Shown here piece by piece: positions 11,401 to 24,575 of a stretch of DNA of 64,000 nucleotides. Position 1 is the stretch's first letter. Every line of letters begins with the position of its first letter. Source of the DNA: Hippophae tibetana. Taxonomy: Eukaryota > Streptophyta > Magnoliopsida > Rosales > Elaeagnaceae. The translations under genes and the position numbers were made by a program. The notes under the pieces were generated by a model, which saw only the letters and a program-made list of their open reading frames with translations, was not told where the DNA came from and did no database searches. The stretch spans positions 107,208,398 to 107,272,397 of the forward strand of contig CM072810.1 of the NCBI GenBank assembly GCA_037013495.1, written 5' to 3'.

Positions 11401-14400
11401 GTTGGATGTTTCTCTGTTTCAAACACTGCTTCCACCAATTCTCATCTATGGCATCAACGACCTGGTCATTTATCTAATAACAGTTTGCGTGTAATTTCTC
11501 TTTCCATCAACACACCTTTTTGTTCCATTAGTGATTGTTCTATTTGTCCATTAGCTAAGCAAACACGTAATCCATTTCCTTTAAGTTCCATCAATACAAA
11601 AGCACCTTTTGAAATGATTCATGTTGATATTTGGGGTGGTTATCACATTCCAGCACTTAATGGAGCACGTTATTTTCTCACTATTGTTGATGACTACTCA
11701 AGATGCACATGGGTCTATCTCTTACATACTAAATCTGATACACGCACATTTCTTACCACCTTCATCAATCTTGTTGAAACCCAATTTTCATCCAGAGTTA
11801 AAGTCATTCGTAGTGACAATGGACCAGAATTCTCTATGACCCAGTTGTTTTCTACCAAAGGAATCCTTCATCAAACTAGTTGTGTCTCTACCCCTCAACA
11901 AAATGGTGTTGCTGAATTTAAACACCGCCATCTTCTCAATGTCGCTCGTTCATTGCTCTTCCAAGCCAATCTTCCTAAACAATTCTGGGGAGATGCCATT
12001 CTTACAGCCACATACCTCATAAATCGTACTCCAACACCTGTTCTCAAGGGTAAAACACCATTTGAAGTCCTTTTTCACAAAACTCCTAGGTATGAACACC
12101 TTCGTGTTTTTGGTTCCCTTTGCTTTGTCTCTACACATCATGATCAACTTACCAAGTTTGATGCTAGGTCACATAAATGCATATTCATTGGTATACAAGA
12201 CATTGAAGAAACTAAGAATCATCTCATGAGACAATTCAAGCTTAAAGATCTCGGTGAATTAAAGTATTTTTTGGGCATAGAAGTTTCACGTTCCAGGAAG
12301 GGAATTGTTCTGTCACAACGCAAGTACGCACTTGAAATATTGGAGGACATGGGTTATCTTGGTGCCAAATCTGCCAATTCACCTATGGAACAAAATTTAT
12401 CCCTCAGCAAGGTTGAAGGGGAATTTATCAGTAATCCCACATCCTATCGAAGACTTGTTGGGAGATTAATATACTTGACCATCACAAGGCCCGACTTAGT
12501 GTATGCCGTGCACATTCTCAGTCAATATATGGATAAACCACGACAACCACATTTGGAAGCAGCTCAACGAGTGCTACGATATGTCAAGAACACACCAGGG
12601 CAAGGTCTTTTTTTCTCAGCAACTAGTTCATTACAACTAAATGCTTTTTGTGATGCAGATTGGGCAAAATGCACAGATACAAGACGATCAACCACAGGAT
12701 ATTGTATGTTTCTTGGAAACTCGCTAATTTCATGGAAGACTAAGAAACAAAATACAATCTCACGATCAAGTGCAGAAGCAGAATATCGCTCTATGGCAGC
12801 AGCATGTTGCGAAGTAACCTGGTTACGATATATTCTGGATGATTTGGGTATCAAACACTCCCAAACAACCAAGTTATATTGTGACAATCAAGCAGCTCTT
12901 CACATTGCATCAAATCTAGTGTTTCATGAGCGAACCAAACACATAGAGATCGATTGACATCTAGTAAGAGAAAAGATTCAAGCTGGAATGATCAAAACTT
13001 ATCATATCTCTACATTAGAGCAACCAGCAGATATATTTACCAAATTTCTGAGTTTTCCACAGTTCTCAAGCTTACTTAACAAGTTAGAAATAATTAACAT
13101 ATATTCTAACTTGAGGGGGAATGTTAAAGAACGTGATATCCAGTTGGTGACAACCAACACACCAGCTGGAAGCAGCCACCAAGCTGTTGGTGGGGAAGGA
13201 TAGACTGTCCAAGAACATGCCTCTTCATAATTGTTTTTATTTTTAATTATTACAATTTTTCTTTTCTTTTGTATAAATAGGTTGTAAACATTCGTTTATT
13301 CATCATCAATAAATTCAATTCTTACACATTAATCAGTCCAAAGCCCAACAGTTTGCTTTTTAATTAAGTTTCTATATCATATAAAATTATCAATAATAAG
13401 AATGTCTCTAAAGAAAGATTGCTTTCATCTCGTGAGCGTTTGGACATACTGCATTTCCTTACCTCAGTCACTTACTTGCCGTATAACTTGTACATGCCAA
13501 ACAGTTTGGAATGGCTACTGCTTTGGAAACTCTATCTGGGCAAGCCTATGGAGCCAAGCAATACCGACAACTAGGACTTAAAACTCACACTGCTATTTTC
13601 TCTCTAAACCTAATCTGTCTCCCTCTATCATTATTATGGATCAATATGGAATACATACTAATTTTTATGGGTCAAGATGCTTTAATTTCGCAAAAAGCCG
13701 GTAAATTCACAATGTGGCTTGTTCCTGCACTATTTGCTTATGCAACTCTTCAGCCACTTGTTTTGTATTTTCAGACACAAAGTTTGACATTTCCCTTGCT
13801 AATAAGCTCTTGCATCTGTTTTTGTTTTCATATACCACTATGTTGGGCTTTAGTATTTAAGTCTAGGCTTCATTATCTTGGAGCAGCATTAGCCATTGGT
13901 ATGTCATACTGGTTAAATGTGATTTTACTCATAGTATACATGATCTACTCCCCTGCCTGTTCAAGTACTCGATCTCCAATTTCTTTCGAGCTTCTTCAAG
14001 GAATAAGAGAGTTCTTTCGCTTTGCCATTCCTTCTGCGATGATGATTTGGTAATTTTTCTTCTTTGTAACTCTAAATATACCTGTGGTCACTTCTCAAAA
14101 CAATTTATAGCATGTTTACTTTGCTTTTATAAATTGAGCATAAATAGTCACTTTGTTTAAACTGATGCATTTGGTGTCAATTTACTTTATCAAATTAAAC
14201 ATATTAATATTTTTTTGCTATATTTGGTTTTTTGGGTTTTTTTTTTGAGAAAATATTAGATAAAATGGATTTAAATCTTACTAGTATGGCCTGGTTTGAG
14301 AAGGAAAATGTCTCAAAAGCGGAAAAAAAAATGAAAAACAAATAAAACATCCAAAAATGATAAAATTAACTATTGTGTTTAATTTGTGAAAATAAATTGA

Positions 14401-16445
14401 TCCCAAATATTTCAATTTAAAGCCAGTTTATTAATCTATCTAGTTTGTAAAAGTAAAATAATCAGATGCATTTTTTTCATGTATATTGTTTTCCTCATTT
14501 TGGGTTATTTCATGTGAATATTAAAGCCTTGAGTGGTGGTCATTCGAGCTTTTGACATTGCTTTCTGGTTTTCTGCCAAATCCTGAGCTTGAAACTTCAG
14601 TATTATCTGTATGGTATTTATGCTATCTCTATTCATCTCATATATAGAATTTTTGTATATATTTCAAATTTAAATCTTCTTATGAATAACCTTAAATGAT
14701 ATAGACATTTCTTTTACCAAACAGTTTGGCAACAATCTCCTCACTTTACACAATACCTGAAGGACTTGGTGCAGCAGGAAGGTTTTTTCTGAGACCCATC
14801 TTAGTGATTAATTCATACAAGTCCTTACTTATATTAGTTAATGTAATTTAATTTCTTTAATATTTTTTAAAACAGTTTAATCAAATTTACACAAGTCCCT
14901 TACTTATATTAGATAATGCAATGTAATCTCTTTATTTTTTTTCAGGAGTTTAATCATTTTTTTTATAAAAAAGTGATAATACATTGACAAATAATCGATT
15001 TTTAATTTTTATATTAGTATTTTATATTTTATCAATTTTTTGTAGTATTATTATCTATACTAAAAATAATTTATGCAATTGATCAATAAGGAATGAAACA
15101 GTTGAGAAAATTAAAATTAAAAATTTTGTTATTGTTATTTTTTTATAATAAAATGATTAAATTGATGCAAAAGTAACAAAGGAATTAAATTATTTTAATT
15201 TGCATAGTTAAGATCCATGCATCACCTACCCAAAATATAATAAATAGTAATGCTAATGTATACTATTTACATATAACTAACTTTAGTTATTTTCCATTTT
15301 CTTTCTTAGCACTCGAGTTTCGAATGAATTAGGTGCAGGAAACCCACAAGCAGCTCGAACCGCTGTTCATGCTGTGATGTTAGTTGCGGTACTAGAAGCA
15401 GTTGTTGTAAGCTCAAGTCTCTTTGCCGGAAGACATGTTTTTGGTTATGTTTTCAGCAATGATAAGGAAGTTGTGGATTATGTGACGAATATGGCTCCTC
15501 TAATTTGTTTAGCAGTTATACTTAACAGTATACATGGTGTACTTTCAGGTTTAATTCTATTTCTTGATGCATTTTCAAAATCAATCACTTGGATAATCAG
15601 CATAATGAGTTTAATTTCCTTGTTACCAAACAAGGTATTGCTAGGGGATGTGGGTGGCAAGACATAGGGGCTTATGTCAACCTTGGCGCTTACTATCTTT
15701 TTGGAATTCCAATAGCTGCAATGTTGGGTTTCTGGTTGGACTTCAGAGGAAAAGGCCTTTGGATTGGAATACTAACGGGAGCTTTTATACAAGCATTTTT
15801 GCTCTGTGTTATAACAGGTTGTACAAACTGGGAAAGAAAGGTTAGCCTTCGTCGCTTTGATTTGATGCCTGCATGTAAATATTATACATAATTCAATTGA
15901 TTCGAAAATAGGAAATTAGTTTGTACATATATATATACCTAGTTTATTTACACTATGTACTGTATGTATATGTGTATAATTTTTGTACAACTGACGTACT
16001 ATTTTGAGAAGGTGACTCCAGCCATTTCATTATTTCGACTTTTGCCACGATTTTCATATTAGCTGCTTGGTTTTCGGAAAGAAAATTAAGAATAAATTTT
16101 TTGGATCTTGGAAAATTCTCTCTGCCCATTTCTTCTGTATCTAAGAGATTTATGTACAAGTTGGATTGTACTTGTTAACTAGTAGCCTCGATCGGGAACA
16201 TGGCATCAATTATTAGTTACACAAAAAAAAAAAAGATTTTGAACACTCTTTCAGATGTATTTTGCATAAACATGTATATATTCGTTTTTATAAGTACAGG
16301 TTTATCTTTCTAGTAAATATTTTTCATGTATTTTGTTGTGATAAGGGTATTGATATTGCAGGCAAGAATGGCAATAGAGAGAATATTGGGGGAAAGATCT
16401 TTAGCAGATAATGGATTGATTGAGCCGTTAAGTGTTTCAAGTTAA
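8492..16445 (+). CDS. MATE (DETOXIFICATION) efflux transporter, 7 exons, intact
   Basis: Exons: 8492-8752, 13505-14049, 14527-14613, 14725-14781, 15310-15548, 15635-15840, 16362-16445. All junctions are GT-AG and in frame, giving 492 aa, the usual length. The family exports organic cations, flavonoids or xenobiotics by H+/Na+ antiport across vacuolar or plasma membranes through 12 helices. Hallmarks: [17 protein letters not shown] and IVGHLG in helix 1-2, [16 protein letters not shown] after it, [39 protein letters not shown], and [22 protein letters not shown] near the end. The start is the ATG at 8492; an upstream in-frame codon run lacks family similarity. Intron 1 (8753-13504) carries a complete 4.3 kb copia insertion in the same orientation; without it the intron would be about 0.44 kb. 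Substrate cannot be told from sequence. Confidence 0.93.
9024..9228 (+). repeat. 5' LTR of the MATE-intron copia element
   Basis: Starts TG, ends CA, 205 bp. Contains a TATA motif (GTATAAATAGG, about 9173). Confidence 0.95.
9241..9858 (+). other. Untranslated leader of the copia element with a GC-rich island
   Basis: Between the primer binding site and the gag start codon. 9410-9720 is markedly GC-rich and CpG-rich (repeated CACGCGC, CGTCG, CCGGTCCGGTC) compared with the surrounding AT-rich DNA. The open frames seen antisense to it look like composition artefacts. Confidence 0.6.
9859..13120 (+). pseudogene. Copia gag-pol polyprotein, broken by stops and an RT deletion
   Basis: Translation starts at ATG 9859. 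Stops interrupt the frame in gag (codon just before 9952, and 10525-10527), between the zinc knuckles and protease (11056-11058, directly before IFDTGATDH) and in RNase H (12955-12957). Visible domains: UBN2-type gag (about 9955-10520); three CCHC knuckles (10651-10821); protease DTGA; integrase with zinc-binding H/C residues and catalytic D (HVDIWGG), D (RSDNGPEF) and E (PQQNGVAEF). At about 12190 the integrase C-terminus (KCIFIG) runs straight into the end of RT ([20 protein letters not shown]), so the RT core with its YVDD site is missing. RNase H follows. It cannot be autonomous. Confidence 0.9.
10651..10821 (+). repeat. Three tandem 57-bp units encoding three CCHC zinc knuckles
   Basis: Units start at 10651, 10708 and 10765, each opening with CTCAA(G/A)TG and encoding LKC-x2-C-x4-H-x4-C-(R). 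The 19-residue period and similar sequence point to tandem duplication of a single gag knuckle. Confidence 0.85.
13122..13326 (+). repeat. 3' LTR of the MATE-intron copia element
   Basis: 205 bp, same length as the 5' LTR. Followed by the CATTA target duplication. Confidence 0.95.
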
Positions 16446-19400
16446 GTCTTATATCTCTTCTGAGGAAGTAATACTGTATGGAACTAACATTGATTAATTA
16501 TGTTAGTGGCTGCATTTATGCTATATGTTCTGCTTTTTCTATCATGACGAGTCAGTCGTATAGGCTCGAAACAATAGGTTTTCTCCTATGTCCTTAAGTA
16601 ATGTTTTTTTTTTATCATTTTTAGAATAATTAATATTATCTCCTTTTTTATGTTAATAATATAATATTAATTATTTTTTGGGTGATTGAATAGAACCGTA
16701 AAACTTAAAATCTTTATTTTTTTATATTACTTTTTTTTAATACTCATAATGTTATTTTCTTTATAATAGAAAAGGCTTCCTAATGAAGGCACATTTATTG
16801 TTTATTAGCAAAGAAAACGTGCATTTTAGGTCAATAAATTTTTAATAGTCAACAAGTTTTTATTGTCTTAGATTTTATTTATCTCAATTTGTTGATATTA
16901 TTATCTCAAAAAAGACAAATATATATAGCAAAAAATTCAAAATTAAAATACACATGATAAGTAAAAAAAAGGTAAAATAAAAATGAGTCATGTTATAAAA
17001 TCACAAATAATAACAATGACTTTTAATGATTTTTACAGCTTTAAAATTTATCAATTAATGAATCTTCATTTATAGGTGAAAATATTTAAATTTTACATTT
17101 ATTAAAATGATTATATACTTAAATGCATAACAATACAATACATTTCAAACTAGAATATAAAATAAAGAATTAATTTGAAATCATTTGGATTGTCTGCATT
17201 ATATGTATAGCATTATATTTAAAAATTAGAAGAAAAATGTATGAAAAGTATTAAAATCTTCAAAATATTTAACTTAATGTAACTTATAAAAACAAGTAAA
17301 AAGAGGATGTCTTTTTCAATAAATTTTTAATCACATTTTACGTATTATAATTTTATTAAGTATACTAATTTATCACAAATTTAAGATAATTTTGATAATA
17401 TAATAAAATTATCATTAATCTTTACAATTATTATTATTAATCATTATCTTAGATTTTAAAGTATTAATTTATTTTATTTTTATCTCTTATATAGAAGAGA
17501 GAAGGGATCAATAAAGTAATTTTTTTTAGACATTTTATTGTGGTCCATTAATTTTTAAAATATGATCAATTAAATCCTAAATTTAAAAGGTTGAAATTTT
17601 TTGAAGGATAAAATAAAAAATCTTTAAAAAAATAAAAAACAAATTTATTTAAAAAAAACTTTCTATGTTACTTCCCTCTTCTATTTTATTGAGATAAGGT
17701 TTTTTTTAAGTTTGGACGTGAAATTTTGTTTAAGAAAACAATATCATGTTGGTTTTCATACTATATTAATTTAGATCGGGAGGAAAAAATAGAAGAAAAG
17801 TAAAAACTAATGAACAAATTAGGATTAATGATTTACATGAATACCAATGTAGAGATATAACGAATAATTGAAATAACATAATTTATTTCATTATCATCCG
17901 TGAAATAAGTAAAATAATAGGTTTTATTATAAAATTAAAATTAAAAAGTTAAAAAAAGGGAGAGAAGAATTTTTTTTAATTAATATGAAATAGAATATAA
18001 AATATTTCAACAATAACAATAATACTCATTTCCTTCACATGGTATAAAATACACTATAATATTTTATTTTTCTTACAAATTTATATTATCATTTATTTTT
18101 TTGCCTCAATTTATCTAGTTTATAAATTAAAAAATTTATTTTTTTATTCTACAAATAAAATATAATGTTAATGTATCTTGCACCTACAATTAATACACCA
18201 TATATAAATAGATGAAAGCGACAGAAATAAACATTTGTTGCATGTATAAGACATTATATCCATATATTTGACAACTATCATTTACACATAAATTAAACAT
18301 ATAAATGTACAAATAATTTGAACTCAATGACACTTATTTTCCCTTTTTTGTTGGATAGTTTAATAGTTATTTTAGTTGGTTAACACTTTACGGTAATATT
18401 TTTGAATTAGTATGAGAAATATTAAACGCACAATTTTATACTTAAATTAATAATTATATGTTACTATTATTTAAAAAATTAATTTTTTTTTTGTAAAAGT
18501 ATGCCGCATATATTAATTAATTTGAATGCAAAATTATATATTTTTAGTATTTCTCTTAATACAATTTAGGAAGTTGATCTAGAAAATGAAAATGCAAATT
18601 TAGTTTCTTTGAAATTATGGTATCACGAGGACAATTATTTTTGATGTTTTATGTTTCTTATTTTCGTCTTCACTTTTTATACCATTTTTTTATAAAAATA
18701 AAAATTTAAAATGACTTTGTTCTACAATATATCCGTAACACATTGTAGGTAAGATTTTTTCCCATTTGTAATCTAAAACTATACTACCCCGTATGTGCTA
18801 TAAGAGACTAAATTATGGGGGTGTAAGAATTCTCCAACTGCAGTGACTGACGATAAGGATGACTTTTTCGTTACAAATTTGTGGTGATTCACACATGATG
18901 TGGCGAAGACAAAATTGATGTTATGGTTTATAGTTACGTCTAAAAATTTTAAGTGTGTCCCAAAAGTCTTATAAATATGACCAAACCGAGCCAGATTAGG
19001 CCGGACTGTACAGTTTACTATATCAAACAGTCTTAGCCCGATTAAATTGCATTAGACCGTTTTAAACCGGATGGGGACGAAACATCACAAATCATTTCTA
19101 ACTTTAATTAAATAAATCATGACAAATGTTACCCTACAAAGACCAATATGTCAGCTTAACCCAATAGCGATCAATAATATCTCTACCCAATGTGACTCCA
19201 ATATTGAATTGATCGATCCAGTTATGGAGGCACCTTAAAGCCACTAAGTCACCAACGTGTTTGTGTTTTATAATTGTTACATTCATCTAACATTTAGAGA
19301 GAGAGAGGGAAATAAAATAAAATAAAAACAAACAAACAAAACTAAACTATAAGGCACTGGACGCCCAATCCTCTAACACTGCCCTATCACCCTGCTCTAA

Positions 19401-20089
19401 TTATAGTTTTCATATAAAAGATACATGACTAATTAAAACGGTTAAATGGCCGGACCATACTGTTAGAAATGGTCCGGTCTGGTCTAGCGTGTTATTTACA
19501 AAGGGTCTAGTATGGTTAAACAATTTTTTTTTAAAAAAGGACCGTGGACACCCTTCAGCCACAATTTAACACTAAAGTACAATAACGAGGACCACTAAGT
19601 TGGGGCCAGTATGCAGATGCTACCGATATATATCATAGCAAGTTATGCTAAAGATGAAAGGTTTGAAAGCATTTTTTTTATATATATATATATATAACGG
19701 TTAATCCGTATACTTATAGTGGGACGGGACCCACTCTACCTGACATGAAATTGTCCGTTTTAGTTCATAATTGTAAGTTCTGGACCCACGGTTATAACTT
19801 AATAGTTCAACGAAACCTTAGGCGTCATACCATTTAGAGAATGTTCACCCCTTATAAACACATCACCACTTAGCTTCCTAAGTGATGATGTACAGTCAAA
19901 CTGCATCACTATTAGCATAATACAAACCAAACACATACAAGGTCCTATATATCTATTAGCATTATATAAACCAAATACATACAAGCTCCTATATATCTAT
20001 TAGCATTATACAAACCAAATACATACAAGGTCCAACATAGTTGCTTTACTTGGCATTTTCTGAGACTAAAAGAGTGGCTGTGCAGGGGG
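16446..20089. other. AT-rich intergenic spacer between MATE and sulfiredoxin
   Basis: The first few hundred bases are probably MATE 3' UTR. The rest is AT-rich without coding signal. 18975-19085 and 19440-19515 hold CCGGAC/GGTCCGG-rich pieces resembling the MITE at 47019-47285 in decayed form. The last about 180 bp contain a 44-bp tandem repeat and the probable sulfiredoxin 3' UTR. Confidence 0.5.
19909..20034. repeat. 44-bp tandem repeat, about 2.9 copies
   Basis: Units starting at 19909, 19953 and 19997 share CTATTAGCAT(A/T)ATA...ACCAAA(C/T)ACATACAAG(G/C)TCC. It lies 56 bp downstream of the sulfiredoxin stop codon, so it may be in or next to that gene's 3' UTR. Confidence 0.85.
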
Positions 20090-22692
20090 TCATCGCAGGT
20101 GATGCCTACAAGATGAAGTGAAAATTTCTAGAATAAGAATACAAAAAAATTGAAGAACATTAATAAGATCTGTTTGAACTTACCTCAGTGTTTCTTTTGT
20201 TCCGCGGCGAACTTTACAACGGATTGTTTGGAGCCCAAGGCGCTGGTGTGCCTCATACCGGTGACACCCAGAAAAGCCTACACAAAGCGTTGATGCGTTT
20301 AGATTCAATATGACTATTGCCAGTTGAAACATTAAGAACTCGATTATATGAAAGAAACATTTTAAAGAGGAGACGATAAATACATACCATAATAAGCACC
20401 ATCAACCTCAAGCACATCAATCTGTACCGATCATGAGATATGGTCAAATAACCTTGGTTTTGTAAATACATGTAACCATAAAACATTATCATAAGAAAAG
20501 AGTAGTGTTATATACATCAAGTGACATATCAATTATTAAATAGATATAAAGTTCAGATGAGTGATGATAACACAATTGTTGGGTCACTTACTCACTGGAG
20601 GTCAATTAGATTGTGACATATGAATTGTTGTATGCATCAAGTTACAAATTTTCTGCCAGGGGTCTAAAGTCCATTTCAAAAGATTTTAAAGGTCTGTTAT
20701 ATTTATTGGTTAGTATTAGTTTAATTTTCTTATGAAAACGCGACCAACCATTAACCATGTTACCATGTACATGTTAGTCTAGAGACTTGAAGTATGCCAG
20801 GATGATGTGTCCTAAATTAAGACGATCACAGTTCCCATTCTTGCTTTTTCAATCTAAAATCTTCCCGAAATTAAAATTTTAGTACATAGATAACATCCTA
20901 ATGGAGTCTTGAGCTGAAAAATGGTGGTGAATGGAGAACGGTTGAAGTTTTTGCAGTATGATCGTTTGATTTCTGGCAAGAGTGGTCAGGTAGAAATGGT
21001 TTGATTTGTGAAATATAATGGGTGTATATTAGTCCTATGTAACTAGAAAAAGTCTACATCTCAAATGATGTGGTTTAGTGTTATTTGGTAAGTGTAGCTA
21101 GGTCCACACAACTGTATCCAATAAGAAACTGCAATTATGATATCTAATAGAGTTCATGTATCTATGTTTATCATATGTGTGAAATTGATAAGAGAGACTC
21201 GTAGAGGTTTCCAGAGATATAACAGTTACTCAACATAGAGACAGTGGAATTTGGATGATCCTAACTGATTTTTCTCAAACCACAGCCACATAAGGAGAAA
21301 AGAAGTCTGTGAGTTAGTTCATAAAGTAAAATACAAACGACCATATTGATAGTTAGAAGGCATTCCATGGTTTTATAATCCTTGGTTTACAAGCATTAAA
21401 TAAAAATTTGCTCAGATATTTTTCTTTTTTAAAATATACAAAGCCTATTCTAGATGAGAGACAAATGTGCAACAATCTACTCGCTACTGCAGTTAGAGCA
21501 TTTAAGTTCACTAATTTTATTTTCTTTTTTTTGTAATAACTTGGTCCACTAGTATTGAAAAAGTGACCCCAGTGGTCCACTAGCTCAATTTCTTGTTTAA
21601 TTTTTTTTTTCAACTGCATTTGAAAAATAATGTTTTAACATGAATAATTGCTGAAAAAATTCTTTAAAATTAAATTTAAAAAATGGAGAAAATCATAAAA
21701 AATGAGCTAATGAACAACTCTTTCAAAACAGATGGACTAAGTTGTTACAAAAAAAAGTAATGCACCTAAGTGCTCCGTTTCCAAGACTCTCTTAACAAAG
21801 GAAAACCAAGCATAACGAGCACAAGTACTATAAATAATAGATGAACACCAGAGAAGTACTTGCAAAGTTGGGAGTATCAAATTCATCACTTGAAAGTTTA
21901 ATAGCAGGGCTTATGCAGAGATTCTTGCTATATATACATGTATAGAGTTAAAGGCAACGTTGCATGAATGTGGTGCTTTTGAATACTTGGTATCTGACTC
22001 ATTCTGGGTTGAATCTTTTCAGAGGCCAGAGCTTTGATTGATATATATCAATAAAACACATTTTCTTTTTGTCAAAAACAAAAACAGAGAGATCATAAAG
22101 TACTCGTGCATAGCTATTATTCAATTTCTAAATACCAACAAAAATGGAAAAGAAATAAAAATTAGACTGATCCTAATTGTTGGGCCAGTAGCTACTTCCA
22201 ACACATTGGCTTTGGTTTAAATAAAAAAAAAGACTAAACTGAGTAATATCCAGAAACAAATTCCAATTTCCAACCACCAATTGAAAATTCCATTTGAATT
22301 TCTAACAAAACAAACAAAATCGAAACATGAGAAATTGCTTACAGGGACTTGAAGACCAATTTCACGGATACTATCCACGAGTTGCTCAACTTTAATTGGG
22401 TCGTTAGCTCTAGTTCGCATAAGGGGTCTTCGAATCTTATCAAGAGGGAGCTCAATAATCACAGGCCCACCTCCACTACCTTGTCTTATACCGCTAGGAG
22501 AAGGAGTTCCTGAAAATCGTCATCAAAATTATCTTTTATCTTTCGATCCATCAAATTAATAGAAATGATTGTATAAATAGTTTGTAGAAACAGAGATCGA
22601 ATATTTACCGTACCGTTTGATGTAGAAAAAGCAGAAACAGAGAAGCTTCTCAACCTCAAGCTGTTGGGTACTGGCTGAATAAAATTCGCCAT
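20090..22692 (-). CDS. SRX: Sulfiredoxin, 5 exons
   Basis: Exons (minus strand): 22692-22614, 22509-22343, 20421-20388, 20277-20184, 20105-20090. They join in frame with GT-AG introns to 129 aa (Arabidopsis Srx is about 125). Sulfiredoxin uses ATP and a thiol to repair the sulfinic form of 2-Cys peroxiredoxins in chloroplasts and mitochondria. Residues 1-35 are Ser- and Arg-rich, a likely transit peptide. The core runs PVIIELPLDKIRRPLMRTR, then DSIREIGLQVPIDVLEVDGA, then FSGCHRYEAHQRLGLQTIRC, with catalytic Cys98 in the invariant GCHR, and ends TKETLRHHLR. The start at MANF matches plant orthologues; an upstream in-frame ATG is less likely. Intron 2 is 1.9 kb with no recognised insertion. Divergent neighbours give no functional link. 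Confidence 0.96.
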
Positions 22693-24575
22693 TGTTTTTC
22701 GGAATAATTTCACCAAACCCTTACCAATTCCAAAAACTCTTTCTTTCTCTTTTGTCTTCAAGTAAAATAAAGCAAATGAAATAAAATATTGACTGCAACA
22801 AAAAATTTTGAAGTGGATAATCTGCTTCTCGTGAATTTAAACTGCCTCGATGTTCTCTATTCTCTGGACTCTGTTTCAAGAATTTTTCTTTTTTTTTGGA
22901 AAATGGATTTTAACACCCTCATTTCCAATCCGAAAATTTCATCTCATAACAGAATAACATATGTCATTTAATTACAGTGCCATTGACTTTCTATGGACTC
23001 CACTATAAAGAGAGAGATAAAAAGGAAAAAAAAAAAAAAACCTCTATTTTACTCCACAATTGATTAATTATTTTATAATTATAAAAATATTATACGTATT
23101 TTATTTTAACAAAAATATGTATAAATTATTAAATTTATATTAAGTTAAAAATTATTAAAAATTTAAACAATATATAATTATATTTTTTAAATATAATTTA
23201 TTTATAATTTTATAAATGTTATATTTAACTTTTATTTATAAAAAATTGAGATAAAATAACCATTGATATAACAATTATTAAAAGATGGTTAATAGTGGAG
23301 TGTTCAAGAATGCATCATTCTAATCCAATCTAGACAACCAAATTCTATTTATAAGGTTTTTTTACTGTAGTTAGGTTAGTTTGTATTTAAAAATTATAAA
23401 ATGGATCTATCATTAGTTATAATAACTAATATAATTCATATTTATATTATATTATATATATCTTTATTTTAATTTTATTATAATAATTTTATTTAATAAA
23501 AAGATAAAAAAATAACAAAATTAATAATTTTTTCTTTGTACAAACTTCGCATTAACGTGATTCATCTTTTCAAATTCAAATTATGTTTACCTTTTTACCC
23601 AAATCCATTGACTTAATCTAATTCCTCAACCTTAATTCCATAATATATGGTGTAAATATGTTTACTCTTCAATTTTTATATTTTTATTATTTAAATTAAA
23701 TACTAATTTATATATGTAATATATATTTAAATTGATACGAAATTAAATAGTAAATATTTGTTTTAATTTTTATACTATTTAAAATTTAGAATTAAATACA
23801 TAATATTTATTTATTTATTATTTGAAAAAAATAAAAATCTCTAATTTTAATGGAATATCAAAACATAAAATTTAATGCAATGATTTGCTATTAAAAAAAT
23901 ATCATTTTAAAAAAACTACCTATTGTAAAAATAAAAGCCAAAAATAAATACTAAAACATCCAATCCAATCAACCCAATTCAATCTAAAAAGTTCCATTTA
24001 TATTAATTTTATAGATTTTATTGAATCATATCAATTCTTTTTATAAATAAAAAATATTTTTTACAAACAAGATTTGAACTTTTAAAACTTATGAATATAT
24101 GTATTTATGTCTATTTATTAAACATTGGTCAAGAAAAATATTTTATTTATTTATTACGGTTGATTTTTAATAATATTATTTCTAAATATTTAAAAAAAAT
24201 TATATACTTATTTCACAAATGTAATCTTTTCACGCGCAAAGCAAATAATTATAACTAGTTCTTATATAATGAGAGTAGCTTATATTGTTTGTTGAGAAGC
24301 ATATGATGTAATCACTCCTAGCACAAGAATAAAATTTCAGCATCAATTCATGAGAATTTCTTCTAGACTTGCTCGTCTTTCGTTTCTTAAACAAAAGAAG
24401 TTTTGTAAATTTAACCAGTGATCGACCCTATACATGAAAATCATCATCTGATTCCCTAACAAATTGTTATTCACAGGCAAACGATCACTCTATAAATAAC
24501 TGTTATTCACAGTTAAAAGCCCAAATTGATCTAATTAAATAACTAAATATATTTAAGATAAATAAAAGAAAATTA
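22693..24575. other. AT-rich intergenic spacer
   Basis: 22693-22790 is probably sulfiredoxin 5' UTR and promoter. 24300-24575 is probably copine 3' UTR. Between them lies AT-rich sequence. The stretch 23060-23260 resembles 63700-63840 (ATATAATTTATTNATAATTTTATAAAT-type text), suggesting a dispersed AT-rich element. No gene. Confidence 0.45.

Larger units (their letters stand above)
9024..13326 (+). mobile_element. Ty1/copia LTR retrotransposon, internally deleted, in MATE intron 1
   Basis: 205-bp LTRs (TGTTAAAG...TTCTTACA) at both ends are flanked by a perfect 5-bp target duplication, CATTA (9019-9023 and 13327-13331). The primer binding site TGGTATCAGAGC (9229-9240, initiator-Met tRNA type) directly follows the 5' LTR. 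A purine tract TTGAGGGGGAA (13111-13121) directly precedes the 3' LTR. By hand count the LTRs differ at about 13 of 205 positions (about 6%), so the insertion is not recent. Coding domains follow the copia order gag, protease, integrase, RT, RNase H, but most of RT is deleted. Confidence 0.95.
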
